Below are positions 25,352 to 32,690 of a DNA stretch of 64,000 nt, piece after piece. Numbering within the stretch: position 1 is the stretch's first letter; each line of letters opens with the position of its first letter. The DNA is from Streptomyces sp. A 4/2. GTDB taxonomy: Bacteria > Actinomycetota > Actinomycetes > Streptomycetales > Streptomycetaceae. The notes beneath the pieces are model-generated. The model did no database searches and was not told the origin of the DNA. It saw only the letters and a list, made by a program, of their open reading frames with translations. The position numbers and the translations under genes were made by a program. The stretch is taken from assembly GCF_940670765.1 (NCBI RefSeq), contig NZ_CALNVW010000024.1:29269-93268 (forward strand), read 5' to 3'.

Positions 25352-26386
25352 ATGGATGAGCAGAAGCAGAGGCCGCCGGACCACCTCGTCATCAACGTGG
25401 AGCACCGCGAGGATCCGGTGGCCCGGGTCACCGAGGTCGATGCCTTCGCTGCCACCAGGAAGTACGGGAAGATCGTCGTCCGCGGCCCGCTCTTCGGCTA
25501 CGCCGAGCAGCGGCCTGGCGAGCGGCCCCGGTGGCGCCTGCTCGGCGGCATGGACACCGGGTACCCGCAGGACGCGCGGGACGATCTCAACTCGTACCTC
25601 TGGCTCAAGGCGAGGGACGAGGCCGAGGACCACCTGGAGCGGCGCGCCCTGCTGGCCGGGGTGGCCCGGCTGGAGACCGAGCCGGTGGACAGCCTGACCG
25701 CCGCCGGTACGCGCTACCGCATCGTGCGCGCCGACGAGTTCGCCAGGATCGGCGAGCACCAACTGGAGCCCCCACGGCCCACGGACATCGACCTGGACGG
25801 CTGGGACGACAGCCAGGACGGCGGCCGGTCGCCGGCGCACACCGAGGGCGTCGTGATCGACCACGCGGCGGCCGTCGGGCTGACGGAGGGCCTGGACCGG
25901 GTCGGCCTGCTGCCGGTCTCGTACACCTCCGAACGGTTCCCGCCGGACGTACTCGCCGATTCCCGCCGCGCGTTGACGACACATCCGGGAGTGGTGCTGC
26001 TGCCCCCGGTCTTCCGGGTGATGGAGCACAAGGAGCTCTCCTGGTCCATGGTGGGCGGCGGCTACCACGGCACCCCGCAGGAGGCCCGGCGGGCGCTCGT
26101 CCACTACCTGACGGAGTTCCTGCCGATGTATCACCGGATCGAGGAGAAGGACGTCGCGGTGTACGCGAAGGCGGCCGAACGGTTCAAGCAACAACGCCGG
26201 GCGAACGAGCTGCGGGTGCGCGGGCGTTGCTTCGAGATCGTCCGGGTCGAACGGATGATGCGCATCGGCCCGGACGGCCCCGAGCCCCCGCGCCGGTCGG
26301 ACACGGACATCCAGGAGCCGATGAAGATCCGCCCCATGATGGACGAGTGGGGGACGATCACCACGCAGTCGGCGAGCGAGGAGTGA
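25352..26386 (+). CDS. Hypothetical protein, resembles Streptomyces DUF5954 family
   Basis: A 344-aa soluble protein with two related halves: the first begins VNVEHREDPVARVTEVDAFA with RKYGKIVVRGPLFGYAEQ, and both halves carry a TRYRIVRADEFARIG / RCFEIVRVERMMRIG strand followed by an EPPRPTDID-type Pro/Arg/Asp turn, so an internal duplication is likely. I link it to DUF5954 by memory only. ATG at 25352 is chosen because the conserved part starts there. The stop overlaps an in-frame GTG of the acetyltransferase frame (GTGA), suggesting co-expression. Confidence 0.78.
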   Translation: MDEQKQRPPDHLVINVEHREDPVARVTEVDAFAATRKYGKIVVRGPLFGYAEQRPGERPRWRLLGGMDTGYPQDARDDLNSYLWLKARDEAEDHLERRALLAGVARLETEPVDSLTAAGTRYRIVRADEFARIGEHQLEPPRPTDIDLDGWDDSQDGGRSPAHTEGVVIDHAAAVGLTEGLDRVGLLPVSYTSERFPPDVLADSRRALTTHPGVVLLPPVFRVMEHKELSWSMVGGGYHGTPQEARRALVHYLTEFLPMYHRIEEKDVAVYAKAAERFKQQRRANELRVRGRCFEIVRVERMMRIGPDGPEPPRRSDTDIQEPMKIRPMMDEWGTITTQSASEE

Positions 26387-26397
26387 GGGGCGGTCGG

Positions 26398-26940
26398 ATG
26401 CGGTTGCGGGATGTGCGGATCAGCGATGTGGATGCGTACGTACGGATGCGGTGCGACCCGGTCATGATGGCCGAACTGGGCGGCCCGCTGCCCCGTGAGG
26501 GCATGGCCGACAAGGTCCGGCGCGACGTCCGGAGCGCGGAGGCCGGCACCGACTGGATCAAGATGATCGTCCCCGACGGGCGCGAAGACGGGGACGGGGC
26601 TGGAGTCGGATCCGGCGAGGCGGCAGGCATCGTGACCCTGTACACCCACACCGCGGACGGGGAACTGATCTCCGAGATCGGGTGGATGGTGCTGCCCGAG
26701 TTCCAGGGGCAGGGGCTCGGCAAGCGTGCCGTCCGCGCCGTACTCGAACGGGCTCGGGACGACGGCCGTTGGGGGCTCGTGCACGCGTTTCCCTCGGTCA
26801 CGAACGCCGCGTCGAACGGCATCTGCCGAACCCTCGGCTTCACGGCCGTGGGGGAGAAGGACGTGCCGTTCGCGGGCCGGATCTTCCGTACCCGCCACTG
26901 GACGATCGACCCCGCGCTCATTCCCTGCCAGGCCCCGTGA
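26398..26940 (+). CDS. GNAT family N-acetyltransferase
   Basis: A 180-aa acetyltransferase of the RimJ/RimL-like kind. The acetyl-CoA pyrophosphate loop is EFQGQGLGKRAVRAVLERA (Q/RxxGxG/A), preceded by the strand EIGWMVLPEF and followed by AFPSVTNAASNGICRTLGFTAVGE. Substrate unknown. GTG at 26383, overlapping the previous stop, is an equally possible start and would add five residues. Lies directly after the DUF5954-like gene. Confidence 0.87.
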   Translation: MRLRDVRISDVDAYVRMRCDPVMMAELGGPLPREGMADKVRRDVRSAEAGTDWIKMIVPDGREDGDGAGVGSGEAAGIVTLYTHTADGELISEIGWMVLPEFQGQGLGKRAVRAVLERARDDGRWGLVHAFPSVTNAASNGICRTLGFTAVGEKDVPFAGRIFRTRHWTIDPALIPCQAP

Positions 26941-26979
26941 CGTCCCACGCGGGGCGGGAACGGGATTCCCGCCACGTCC

Positions 26980-26985
26980 TAGACT
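26980..26985 (+). promoter_or_regulatory. Candidate -10 hexamer TAGACT for leaderless GrpB-like mRNA
   Basis: TAGACT followed by 7 nt and ATG at 26993, no Shine-Dalgarno. Confidence 0.55.
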
Positions 26986-26992
26986 CGGTCGA

Positions 26993-27589
26993 ATGGCCAA
27001 CGACACCACCACCACGTCCACCCGCCCGGTCGTGCTTCCCCCGGACCCCGCCTGGCAGTCGCGCGGTCGCGCCATCGCCGACGAGCTGTGCGCGGCGCTC
27101 GCCCCACTGGCACTGCGGATCGAGCACATCGGCTCCACCGCGATCCCCGGCATGGCGGCCAAGCCGGTCTACGACCTCCAGGTGAGTGTCGAGGACCTGA
27201 CAGCGGCGGCCGAAGTGTTCGCGGGGCCGCTGGCGGCCCGTGGGTTCCAGCGCTCTCCGTACGAACGCGACCACGTACCGGCCGGGTCCGACGACGACCC
27301 CGCCCGCTGGGGCAAGCGGCTGTGGTGGCTGCGCTCGGAGACGGGCGAGGACGTCAACCTCCATGTACGGGTGGCCGGTTCACCCAACGAGCGGCTCGCG
27401 CTGCTCTTCCGCGACTGGTTCCGGGCCCACCCGGAGGCGGTGCCCGCGTACGCGGCCTTCAAGCGGACCCTCGCCGACGCGGTGCCCGACGTGGGGACGT
27501 ACGCCGATGTGAAGGATCCGGTGGTGGACCTGGTCGTGGGGATCGCCGAGCAGTGGGTGACCGAGACCGGCTGGACGCCGCAGGGCTGA
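26993..27589 (+). CDS. GrpB/UPF0157 family nucleotidyltransferase-fold protein
   Basis: A 198-aa protein of the GrpB family. The signature IEHIGSTAIPGMAAKPVYDLQVSV (residues about 40-63) includes the GST and D-x-x-V motifs of the nucleotidyltransferase fold, and LWWLRSETGEDVNLHVR and LFRDWFRAHPEAVPAYAAFK are typical. Biochemical role in bacteria is poorly known. Leaderless start likely. Probably a single-gene unit. Confidence 0.88.
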   Translation: MANDTTTTSTRPVVLPPDPAWQSRGRAIADELCAALAPLALRIEHIGSTAIPGMAAKPVYDLQVSVEDLTAAAEVFAGPLAARGFQRSPYERDHVPAGSDDDPARWGKRLWWLRSETGEDVNLHVRVAGSPNERLALLFRDWFRAHPEAVPAYAAFKRTLADAVPDVGTYADVKDPVVDLVVGIAEQWVTETGWTPQG

Positions 27590-27598
27590 CGGCCTGGT

Positions 27599-27799
27599 TC
27601 AGGCGCGGTCGGCCCGGGGCGTGTTGCCGCGTTTGACTGTGGCGAGCAGGGCGCCGAGTGATGCGGGGGTTGTGGTGAGGATCGCGCTCGGGGAGTCGCT
27701 CTCCCGGAGTGCGATGCCGCCGTCGGGGGCTATGGCGACGTTGACGCAGTTCGCGCCCTCGGTGCTGTGCGAGGACTTCTGCCAGGTGTATACGGGCAC
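27599..27799 (-). CDS. DUF397 small protein (copy 2)
   Basis: A 66-aa protein with the DUF397 pattern WQKSSHSTEGANCVNVA ... GIALRESDSPSAILTTTPASL. Such proteins sit beside XRE/DUF5753 regulators in Streptomyces and act as their antagonist or toxin-antitoxin-like partner (BldB-, AbaA- and WhiJ-linked modules). It lies 13 nt after a near-identical second copy; the central DNA of the two is almost the same, a recent tandem duplication. Confidence 0.85.
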   Translation of the reverse strand: MPVYTWQKSSHSTEGANCVNVAIAPDGGIALRESDSPSAILTTTPASLGALLATVKRGNTPRADRA

Positions 27800-27812
27800 A
27801 GGGGATCCCTTC

Positions 27813-28019
27813 TCAGATGCTCTTCGTGATTCTGCGGGTGAACTTCCGGTGCCTGACTGCGGCGAGCAGGGCGCCGAGTGAGGCGGGGGTCGTGGTGAGG
27901 ATCGCGCTGGGGGAGTCGCTTTCCCGGAGTGCGATGCCGCCGTCGGGGGCTATGGCGACGTCGACGCAGTTTGCGGCTTCGCCGCTGAAAGAAGACTTCT
28001 GCCAGCGATAGGTGTCCAT
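27813..28019 (-). CDS. DUF397 small protein (copy 1)
   Basis: A 68-aa protein, YRWQKSSFSGEAANCVDVA ... GIALRESDSPSAILTTTPASLGALL, with a basic C-terminal tail RHRKFTRRITKSI not shared by its duplicate. Starts 10 nt after the end of the XRE regulator gene and is surely in its operon. Confidence 0.86.
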   Translation of the reverse strand: MDTYRWQKSSFSGEAANCVDVAIAPDGGIALRESDSPSAILTTTPASLGALLAAVRHRKFTRRITKSI

Positions 28020-28029
28020 GTGCGCCCCT

Positions 28030-28881
28030 TCAGATGGCCTTTGCGATCTGACGAATGAAGTCACGGCTCTTGCCCGGTGGAAGCGCACAGGTCTCCATGC
28101 GGTCCAGGACAGACCGGTACCGGTACACCTGCGCCTCCGCGTCCAGAAACTCACAGCCGTGGTCGGAGTCCAGCAGGACGGTATCCAGCTGCGGGACCGG
28201 CCCGCTTGCATAGCTGATGGGCTGGCCGGAGGCCGGGAAGTGTGGCCGGTCGAAGGGCACGACCAGAATCCGCACGTTGCCCCGTTCGCTCATCGCGATC
28301 AAGTGACTCAGCTGGTCGCGCATGATGTCCGGCCCGCCGAAACCCATGCGGAGTGCGGCCTCATGGACGATAGCCGTGTACGGGGTGGGCGGACTTGAGT
28401 GGAGAACAGCCTGACGCTTCACCCGGAATGACACCCGGTGCTCGATCTCATGTGGATGCATCGTGGGAACGCTCTGCTGGAATGCGACCCGGGCGTGCTC
28501 AAGGGTCTGTACGAGACCGGCCATCGCCACGACTACACCCACTCGCAACTCGGTTGCGTAGTGCTCGAATTCGGCAACTTCGACCAGCGAGGCGGGAAGA
28601 AGCTCGCGGTACTCGTCCCACCATCCTCGACCGCGCCCGCCCGTCATCGCTGCCAATGCCTCGACCAGGGTCGTATCGGGGCAGGCGTAGGCAGACGCAA
28701 GTGCGCGGACGCGGTCGGCGCTGACCGCGTACCTGCCAGCTTCGATCATGCTCATGCGGGCTTGCTGGATGCCGACCTCAGCAGCGGCGGCGGTGGAGCT
28801 CAGTCCCGCCCGTTCGCGCAACTTTCTCAACTCGGTGCCCAAGCGGCGTTGCCGCAATGTCGGTGGCATTGCCGTGGCCAT
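28030..28881 (-). CDS. XRE-family regulator with DUF5753 domain
   Basis: A 283-aa protein. Helix-turn-helix at about residues 10-65 (LGTELRKLRERAGLSSTAAA ... GIQQARMSMIEAGRYAVSAD), then the DUF5753 domain (YRELLPASLVEVAEFEHYAT ... GLVQTLEHARVAF ... RVKRQAVL ... EAALRMGFGG ... MRDQLSHLI ... VLLDSDHGCEFLDAEAQV). ATG at 28881 is chosen because GGGAGG lies 6 nt upstream; the frame is open to 28926. With DUF397 partners it belongs to the WhiJ-like class of many paralogous developmental or antibiotic-control modules in Streptomyces. Confidence 0.9.
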   Translation of the reverse strand: MATAMPPTLRQRRLGTELRKLRERAGLSSTAAAAEVGIQQARMSMIEAGRYAVSADRVRALASAYACPDTTLVEALAAMTGGRGRGWWDEYRELLPASLVEVAEFEHYATELRVGVVVAMAGLVQTLEHARVAFQQSVPTMHPHEIEHRVSFRVKRQAVLHSSPPTPYTAIVHEAALRMGFGGPDIMRDQLSHLIAMSERGNVRILVVPFDRPHFPASGQPISYASGPVPQLDTVLLDSDHGCEFLDAEAQVYRYRSVLDRMETCALPPGKSRDFIRQIAKAI

Positions 28882-29030
28882 ACACATCCTCCCGCTGTCA
28901 CTTTTATGTCCCGGCCCGTCACCCACATGGATGAAAGTGGGAGCTGGATCAGTGCATTACTGATAGATCTACTAGGCCCTGGCTAGGGTTACTCGATGAG
29001 TCAACTCGCATCCTGGACAGAGGACTTCAC

Positions 29031-29342
29031 ATGGCAACCGTATCCCCGGAGTAACCCGCCTCCGCCCGTCCCGACGGCTTCGACCAGGAAGTCCGCGACC
29101 TCGTCGAAGCCACAGCCCCACGCCTCTTCGCCGTGGTGGAGGAGTTCCGCGCAGGTGACGGCGACGCCGATCTAGACGCCCACGTCCTCGCCTGGGGCCT
29201 GGCCCATCCCGACGGCAGCGCCGATGTCTCTGCCGTTTCGGGTGGCTCCCGCATGGTGCTGCGCTCGCCGGAGCGGGCTGTCATGTGGTTCTCCCGGCTC
29301 GCGGGCGGCGGAGTACGGCTGGTGTGGCCGTGCGCCAGGTAG
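29031..29342 (+). pseudogene. Small ORF interrupted by an early in-frame TAA
   Basis: An ATG at 29031 opens MATVSPE, then TAA at 29052-29054, and the same frame continues without stops to TAG at 29340-29342 (PDGFDQEVRDLVEATAPRLF, then VVEEF ... DAHVLAWGLAHPDGS ... GGSRMVLRSPERAVMWF ... LVWPCAR). The continuous part resembles the small roughly 95-aa proteins often encoded next to XRE/DUF397 modules. Either a nonsense-inactivated gene or translation now starts at one of the GTGs near 29130. Divergent from the XRE regulator. Confidence 0.6.
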
Positions 29343-29398
29343 GCGCGGAGTGTCCCGTGCCGCACCTCCCGTACGGAAACGGCTGCCAGACTGGGCAC

Positions 29399-30583
29399 AT
29401 GCAGGACAACCATTTTGCGCTGACCAGGGTCAGGCTCCGGCAGTACCGAAGCATCGCGGAGGCTGACGTCAAGCTGGGGCGGCTGCTTCTCCTGGTAGGG
29501 CCCAACGGGTCGGGCAAGAGCAATTTCCTCGACGCGCTGCGGCTGCTTTCCGAGTCACTGCAGACCTCGCTCGACCAGGCGCTGCGGAGCCGTGGCGGGG
29601 TCGCGGAAGTACGGCGGCGGTCCACCGGGCATCCGACGCACTTCTCCATCGACCTGGAGTTCAGCGGCCCCGGTTACGAGGGGGAATACGGGTTCGAGGT
29701 CGCCGCGGTGAAGGGCGGCGGGTTCCGGATCGCCCGCGAGAACTGCGGGGTGTGGTTCGACGCGCGGACCGGCGAGGGGCAGCGGTACGCCGACGCCCGG
29801 TTCCGGGTCGAGAAAGGGGTGCTGGCGGATCAGTCCGAGCCGGTGATGCCGCCGGTGAACGACAGGCGTCTCTACCTGGTGTCCGCGGCGGGGCTCGACG
29901 CGTTCCAGCCGGTTTTCGACGGGCTCGCCGGGATCAGTGTGTTCAGCCTGACGCCTGATGTCATGCGGCAGCCGCAGACACCCGACTCCGGGGAGTTCCT
30001 GCACCGGGACGGCGCCAATATCGCCAGCGTGCTGCACCGGCTGGACCGGGCCGACAAGGCAAGGGTCGAGGCGTATCTGCACCAGATCGTTCCCGGGATG
30101 CGCGAAGTGTCCCGTTCGGAGCTGGGTAATGGGGAGACGCTGGAATTCGCCCAGGACGTACCCGGGGCGAAGAACCCGTGGCGCTTTCAGGCCCAGTCCG
30201 TGTCGGACGGCACACTTCGGGCGCTCGGCGTGCTGGTCGCTCTCTTCGCCGGCACGGGGCAGACGCTCAGCCCGGTCGGCATCGAGGCCCCGGAGAGCGC
30301 GCTCCACCCGGCAGCGGTATGTGTCCTACTGGACGTGCTGCGCGACGCGAGTGAACGGCGCCAGGTCATCGTGACCACCCACAGCTCCGACCTGCTCGAC
30401 CGCCATGACTTCGAACTGGCGCAGCTGCGCGCGGTCCGCTCGATCGGTGGCGAGACGAAGATCGGGGCACTCGATGCCGCCGAGGCGCTCGCCATGAGCG
30501 AACAGCTCTACACACCAGGCGAGTTGCTCCGAACCGACCAACTTCTCCCGGTGACGAAGCTCCTCTCCGGTCAGGTCCGGTGA
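29399..30583 (+). CDS. AAA family ATPase (COG4637/AAA_21 type)
   Basis: A 394-aa SMC/ABC-like ATPase. Walker A is VGPNGSGKSNFLDAL (about residues 32-46), preceded by the RLRQYRSIAEADV strand; the Walker B/D-loop region reads VGIEAPESALHPAAVCVLLD and the H-loop is VIVTTHSSDLLD. The middle is an alpha/beta insertion. Relatives occur in OLD-like and DUF4276-linked anti-phage gene pairs; here there is no nuclease or DUF4276 gene after it, only a terminator. The ATG at 29399 starts at the conserved N-terminus. Role unknown. Confidence 0.88.
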   Translation: MQDNHFALTRVRLRQYRSIAEADVKLGRLLLLVGPNGSGKSNFLDALRLLSESLQTSLDQALRSRGGVAEVRRRSTGHPTHFSIDLEFSGPGYEGEYGFEVAAVKGGGFRIARENCGVWFDARTGEGQRYADARFRVEKGVLADQSEPVMPPVNDRRLYLVSAAGLDAFQPVFDGLAGISVFSLTPDVMRQPQTPDSGEFLHRDGANIASVLHRLDRADKARVEAYLHQIVPGMREVSRSELGNGETLEFAQDVPGAKNPWRFQAQSVSDGTLRALGVLVALFAGTGQTLSPVGIEAPESALHPAAVCVLLDVLRDASERRQVIVTTHSSDLLDRHDFELAQLRAVRSIGGETKIGALDAAEALAMSEQLYTPGELLRTDQLLPVTKLLSGQVR

Positions 30584-30606
30584 AGGCTCAGATGCGAAAG
30601 ACAGCT

Positions 30607-30655
30607 GGACAGCGAAAGAGCCCGGACAGTGAAAGGTTCGGACAGCGAAAGAGCC
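30607..30655 (+). repeat. Three short direct repeats (GGACAGCGAAAGAGCC type)
   Basis: Units at 30607, 30624 and 30640, 16-17 nt each, the middle one changed to GGACAGTGAAAGGTTC. Located between the AAA ATPase stop and its terminator. Confidence 0.75.
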
Positions 30656-30660
30656 GCGCA

Positions 30661-30700
30661 GCGAGAAGGCCCGGACGGCGAACCGTCCGGGCCTTCTCGC
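30661..30700. terminator. Bidirectional terminator between ATPase and LCP gene
   Basis: Perfect 18-bp inverted repeat with a CGAA tetraloop between two convergent genes. Confidence 0.88.
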
Positions 30701-30709
30701 AGTCGCCGT

Positions 30710-31957
30710 CTAGTTCCCGGTGACCGTCACCGTGTCGTCGTCCTTCAGCTGCTGCACCAGCTCCTTGACCTTGGTCTTGTCCCAGACCAGGTTGCCGCCG
30801 GTGGAGCCCGAGATCGGCATGTTCATCTGCTTGCCGTCGCCGCCCGACACACCCTTCATGGCCCAGAACATGGACGCCAGGTTCCACAGGCTCATGTCCT
30901 TGTCCACGATCACCGTGTCCAGCCCCGCACCCATCACCGGGTAGAGCTTGAACGGGTTCATGACCGTGGTCGGGGTGGCCGTCTGGCTCGCCAGTGCCGC
31001 CAGGAACTTCTGCTGGTTCTTCGTACGTTCCAGGTCGCTCGCCGCGAAGGCGTGCCGGGTACGGACGAAGGCGAGCGCCTGCTGGCCGTTGAGGGTCTGC
31101 TCGCCCGCCTTGAAGTCGGCGCCCGAGTACTTGTCCTTGAAGCCCTTGGGGAGGTTCATGTCCACACCGCCGACCGCGTCCACGATCTTCGCGAAACCGT
31201 CGAAGCCGATCTCCGCGTAGTGGTCGATGTGCAGCCCGGTGTTGTACTCGATGGTGCGCACCAGCAGTTCGGGGCCGTCCTCCGCGTACGCGGCGTTCAG
31301 CTTCTCCTGGCGGCCGGTGTTCGGGTAGAGCTTGCCGGACTGGGAGCCCTTGTACGACGGGACCGTGACGTTCGAGTCGCGGGGGAGCGAGATCATCGTG
31401 TTCCCGTGGTCGCCCACGTGCAGGATGATCATGGAGTCGGTGCGCTTGCCCTCGGCCGAGCCCGTGTGGAGCTTCTTCTTGTCGGCGGCCGACATCCCTT
31501 CGCGGCTGTCCGAGCCCACGATCAGGTAGTTCGTGCCCTTGCCGGTGGCGGGGCGGTCGATGACCTTGGACAGGTCGACCTCGCGGCGCAGCTTGCCGTC
31601 GGCCCAGAAGTACGTACCGATCGAGGTCGCGAGGACGACGACGACCAGGACCAGCACACCGACTCTGATCCGGCGCCCCCAGTTCGGGGCGCGGCCGGGG
31701 CGGGCGCCGGTGCGGGGGCCGCCGGGACCGGGGCCGCCGGGGCCGCGCTGGTTCCCGGGACCGCCCTGGCCGTAGACCTGGCCCGTGTTGTAGCCGCTGT
31801 CGTACGAGCTGTCGTAGCCCTCTTCGTACGTCCGGCCCTGGCTCTGCTGCCCGTACTGCCGCTGGGCGGGTGCCGAACGCTGCACGTGCCGCATGACCCG
31901 AGCGCCCTCGGGCTGCGCGTTCTCGCTGCCGCGTCCGTAGCGGTCCCTGTCATCCAT
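30710..31957 (-). CDS. LytR-CpsA-Psr (LCP) family glycopolymer ligase 1
   Basis: A 415-aa protein that should transfer lipid-linked glycopolymers onto peptidoglycan. Cytosolic Gly/Tyr/Gln-rich N-terminus, one TM helix at about 101-122 (VGVLVLVVVVLATSIGTYFW), then the LCP domain: NYLIVGSDSREG (pyrophosphate-binding Asp/Arg), RTDSMIILHV, ISLPRDSNV, LNAAYAEDGPELLVRTIEYN and ALAFVRTRHAF. No LytR_C domain. The ATG at 31957 is preceded by CACACT 7 nt upstream. Closest of five LCP genes to the thioesterase, which diverges from it. Confidence 0.93.
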   Translation of the reverse strand: MDDRDRYGRGSENAQPEGARVMRHVQRSAPAQRQYGQQSQGRTYEEGYDSSYDSGYNTGQVYGQGGPGNQRGPGGPGPGGPRTGARPGRAPNWGRRIRVGVLVLVVVVLATSIGTYFWADGKLRREVDLSKVIDRPATGKGTNYLIVGSDSREGMSAADKKKLHTGSAEGKRTDSMIILHVGDHGNTMISLPRDSNVTVPSYKGSQSGKLYPNTGRQEKLNAAYAEDGPELLVRTIEYNTGLHIDHYAEIGFDGFAKIVDAVGGVDMNLPKGFKDKYSGADFKAGEQTLNGQQALAFVRTRHAFAASDLERTKNQQKFLAALASQTATPTTVMNPFKLYPVMGAGLDTVIVDKDMSLWNLASMFWAMKGVSGGDGKQMNMPISGSTGGNLVWDKTKVKELVQQLKDDDTVTVTGN

Positions 31958-32092
31958 GTGGACCAGTGTGCCGTCACGGCGCGTTCGTATTACAGGGTGG
32001 GTGACGGATCGGGGCAGGGCTGTTGCGAAGCTGATGCAATGTGCTGGTGAGCGGCCCCTCCCGGCGCTGCGGGGAAAACCGGAAATGAGCCC

Positions 32093-32098
32093 TAAGCT
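32093..32098 (+). promoter_or_regulatory. Candidate -10 hexamer TAAGCT for leaderless thioesterase mRNA
   Basis: TAAGCT, 7 nt, then ATG at 32106. Confidence 0.45.
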
Positions 32099-32105
32099 GG
32101 CACGT

Positions 32106-32630
32106 ATGACTGATATTCCGGGCAAGCCCACCTCGGCCTCCCGTACCACCCTGAGCCACATCATGACGGGCACCGACACCAATCTCCTCGGCACGGTGCA
32201 CGGTGGCGTGATCATGAAACTGGTGGACGACGCGGCCGGTGCCGTGGCCGGGCGGCACTCCGGCGGGCCCGCGGTCACCGCCTCCATGGACGAGATGGTC
32301 TTCCTGGAGCCGGTACGGGTCGGTGACCTGGTCCATGTGAAGGCCCAGGTGAACTGGACGGGCCGGTCCTCGATGGAGGTCGGGGTCCGGGTGCTCGCCG
32401 AGCGGTGGAACGAGTCCACCCCGGCCCAGCAGGTCGGCAGCGCCTATCTGGTCTTCGCCGCCGTGGACGCGGACGGCAAACCCCGCGTCGTACCGCCGGT
32501 GGTCCCCGAGACCGAGCGGGACAAGCGGCGCTACCAGGAGGCGCAGATCCGCCGTACGCACCGGCTCGCCCGGCGCCGCGCGATCAAGGAGCTCAGGGAA
32601 CAGCGCATCGCCGACGGCATCGACGACTGA
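32106..32630 (+). CDS. Hotdog-fold acyl-CoA thioesterase (YciA/BFIT type)
   Basis: A 174-aa single-hotdog thioesterase. The active-site region is TNLLGTVHGGVIMKLVDDAAGAVAGRHS with the conserved N-x-x-G-x-x-x-G-G and Asp, followed by the SMDEMVFLEPVRVGDLVHVK strand. A basic C-terminal helix (RRTHRLARRRAIKELREQR) extends past the domain. ATG at 32106 starts at the family N-terminus with TAAGCT 7 nt upstream; an in-frame ATG at 32085 exists. Cleaves acyl-CoA; chain length unknown. Confidence 0.9.
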   Translation: MTDIPGKPTSASRTTLSHIMTGTDTNLLGTVHGGVIMKLVDDAAGAVAGRHSGGPAVTASMDEMVFLEPVRVGDLVHVKAQVNWTGRSSMEVGVRVLAERWNESTPAQQVGSAYLVFAAVDADGKPRVVPPVVPETERDKRRYQEAQIRRTHRLARRRAIKELREQRIADGIDD

Positions 32631-32690
32631 CGCTGCCCCCCTGTCCCCTGTCACGGACGCCCCGGTCCGTCCACCCGCCGCCGCGCCGCC

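Noticed and set aside
27599..30583. Mobile or prophage island around the XRE/DUF397 and ATPase genes
   Set aside because: No integrase, transposase, attachment-site repeats or tRNA edge, and base composition is only mildly different.
31958..32419. N-terminal extension of LCP ligase 1 over the thioesterase gene
   Set aside because: The extension would run antisense through a convincing thioesterase gene; the ATG at 31957 starts the typical cytosolic tail.
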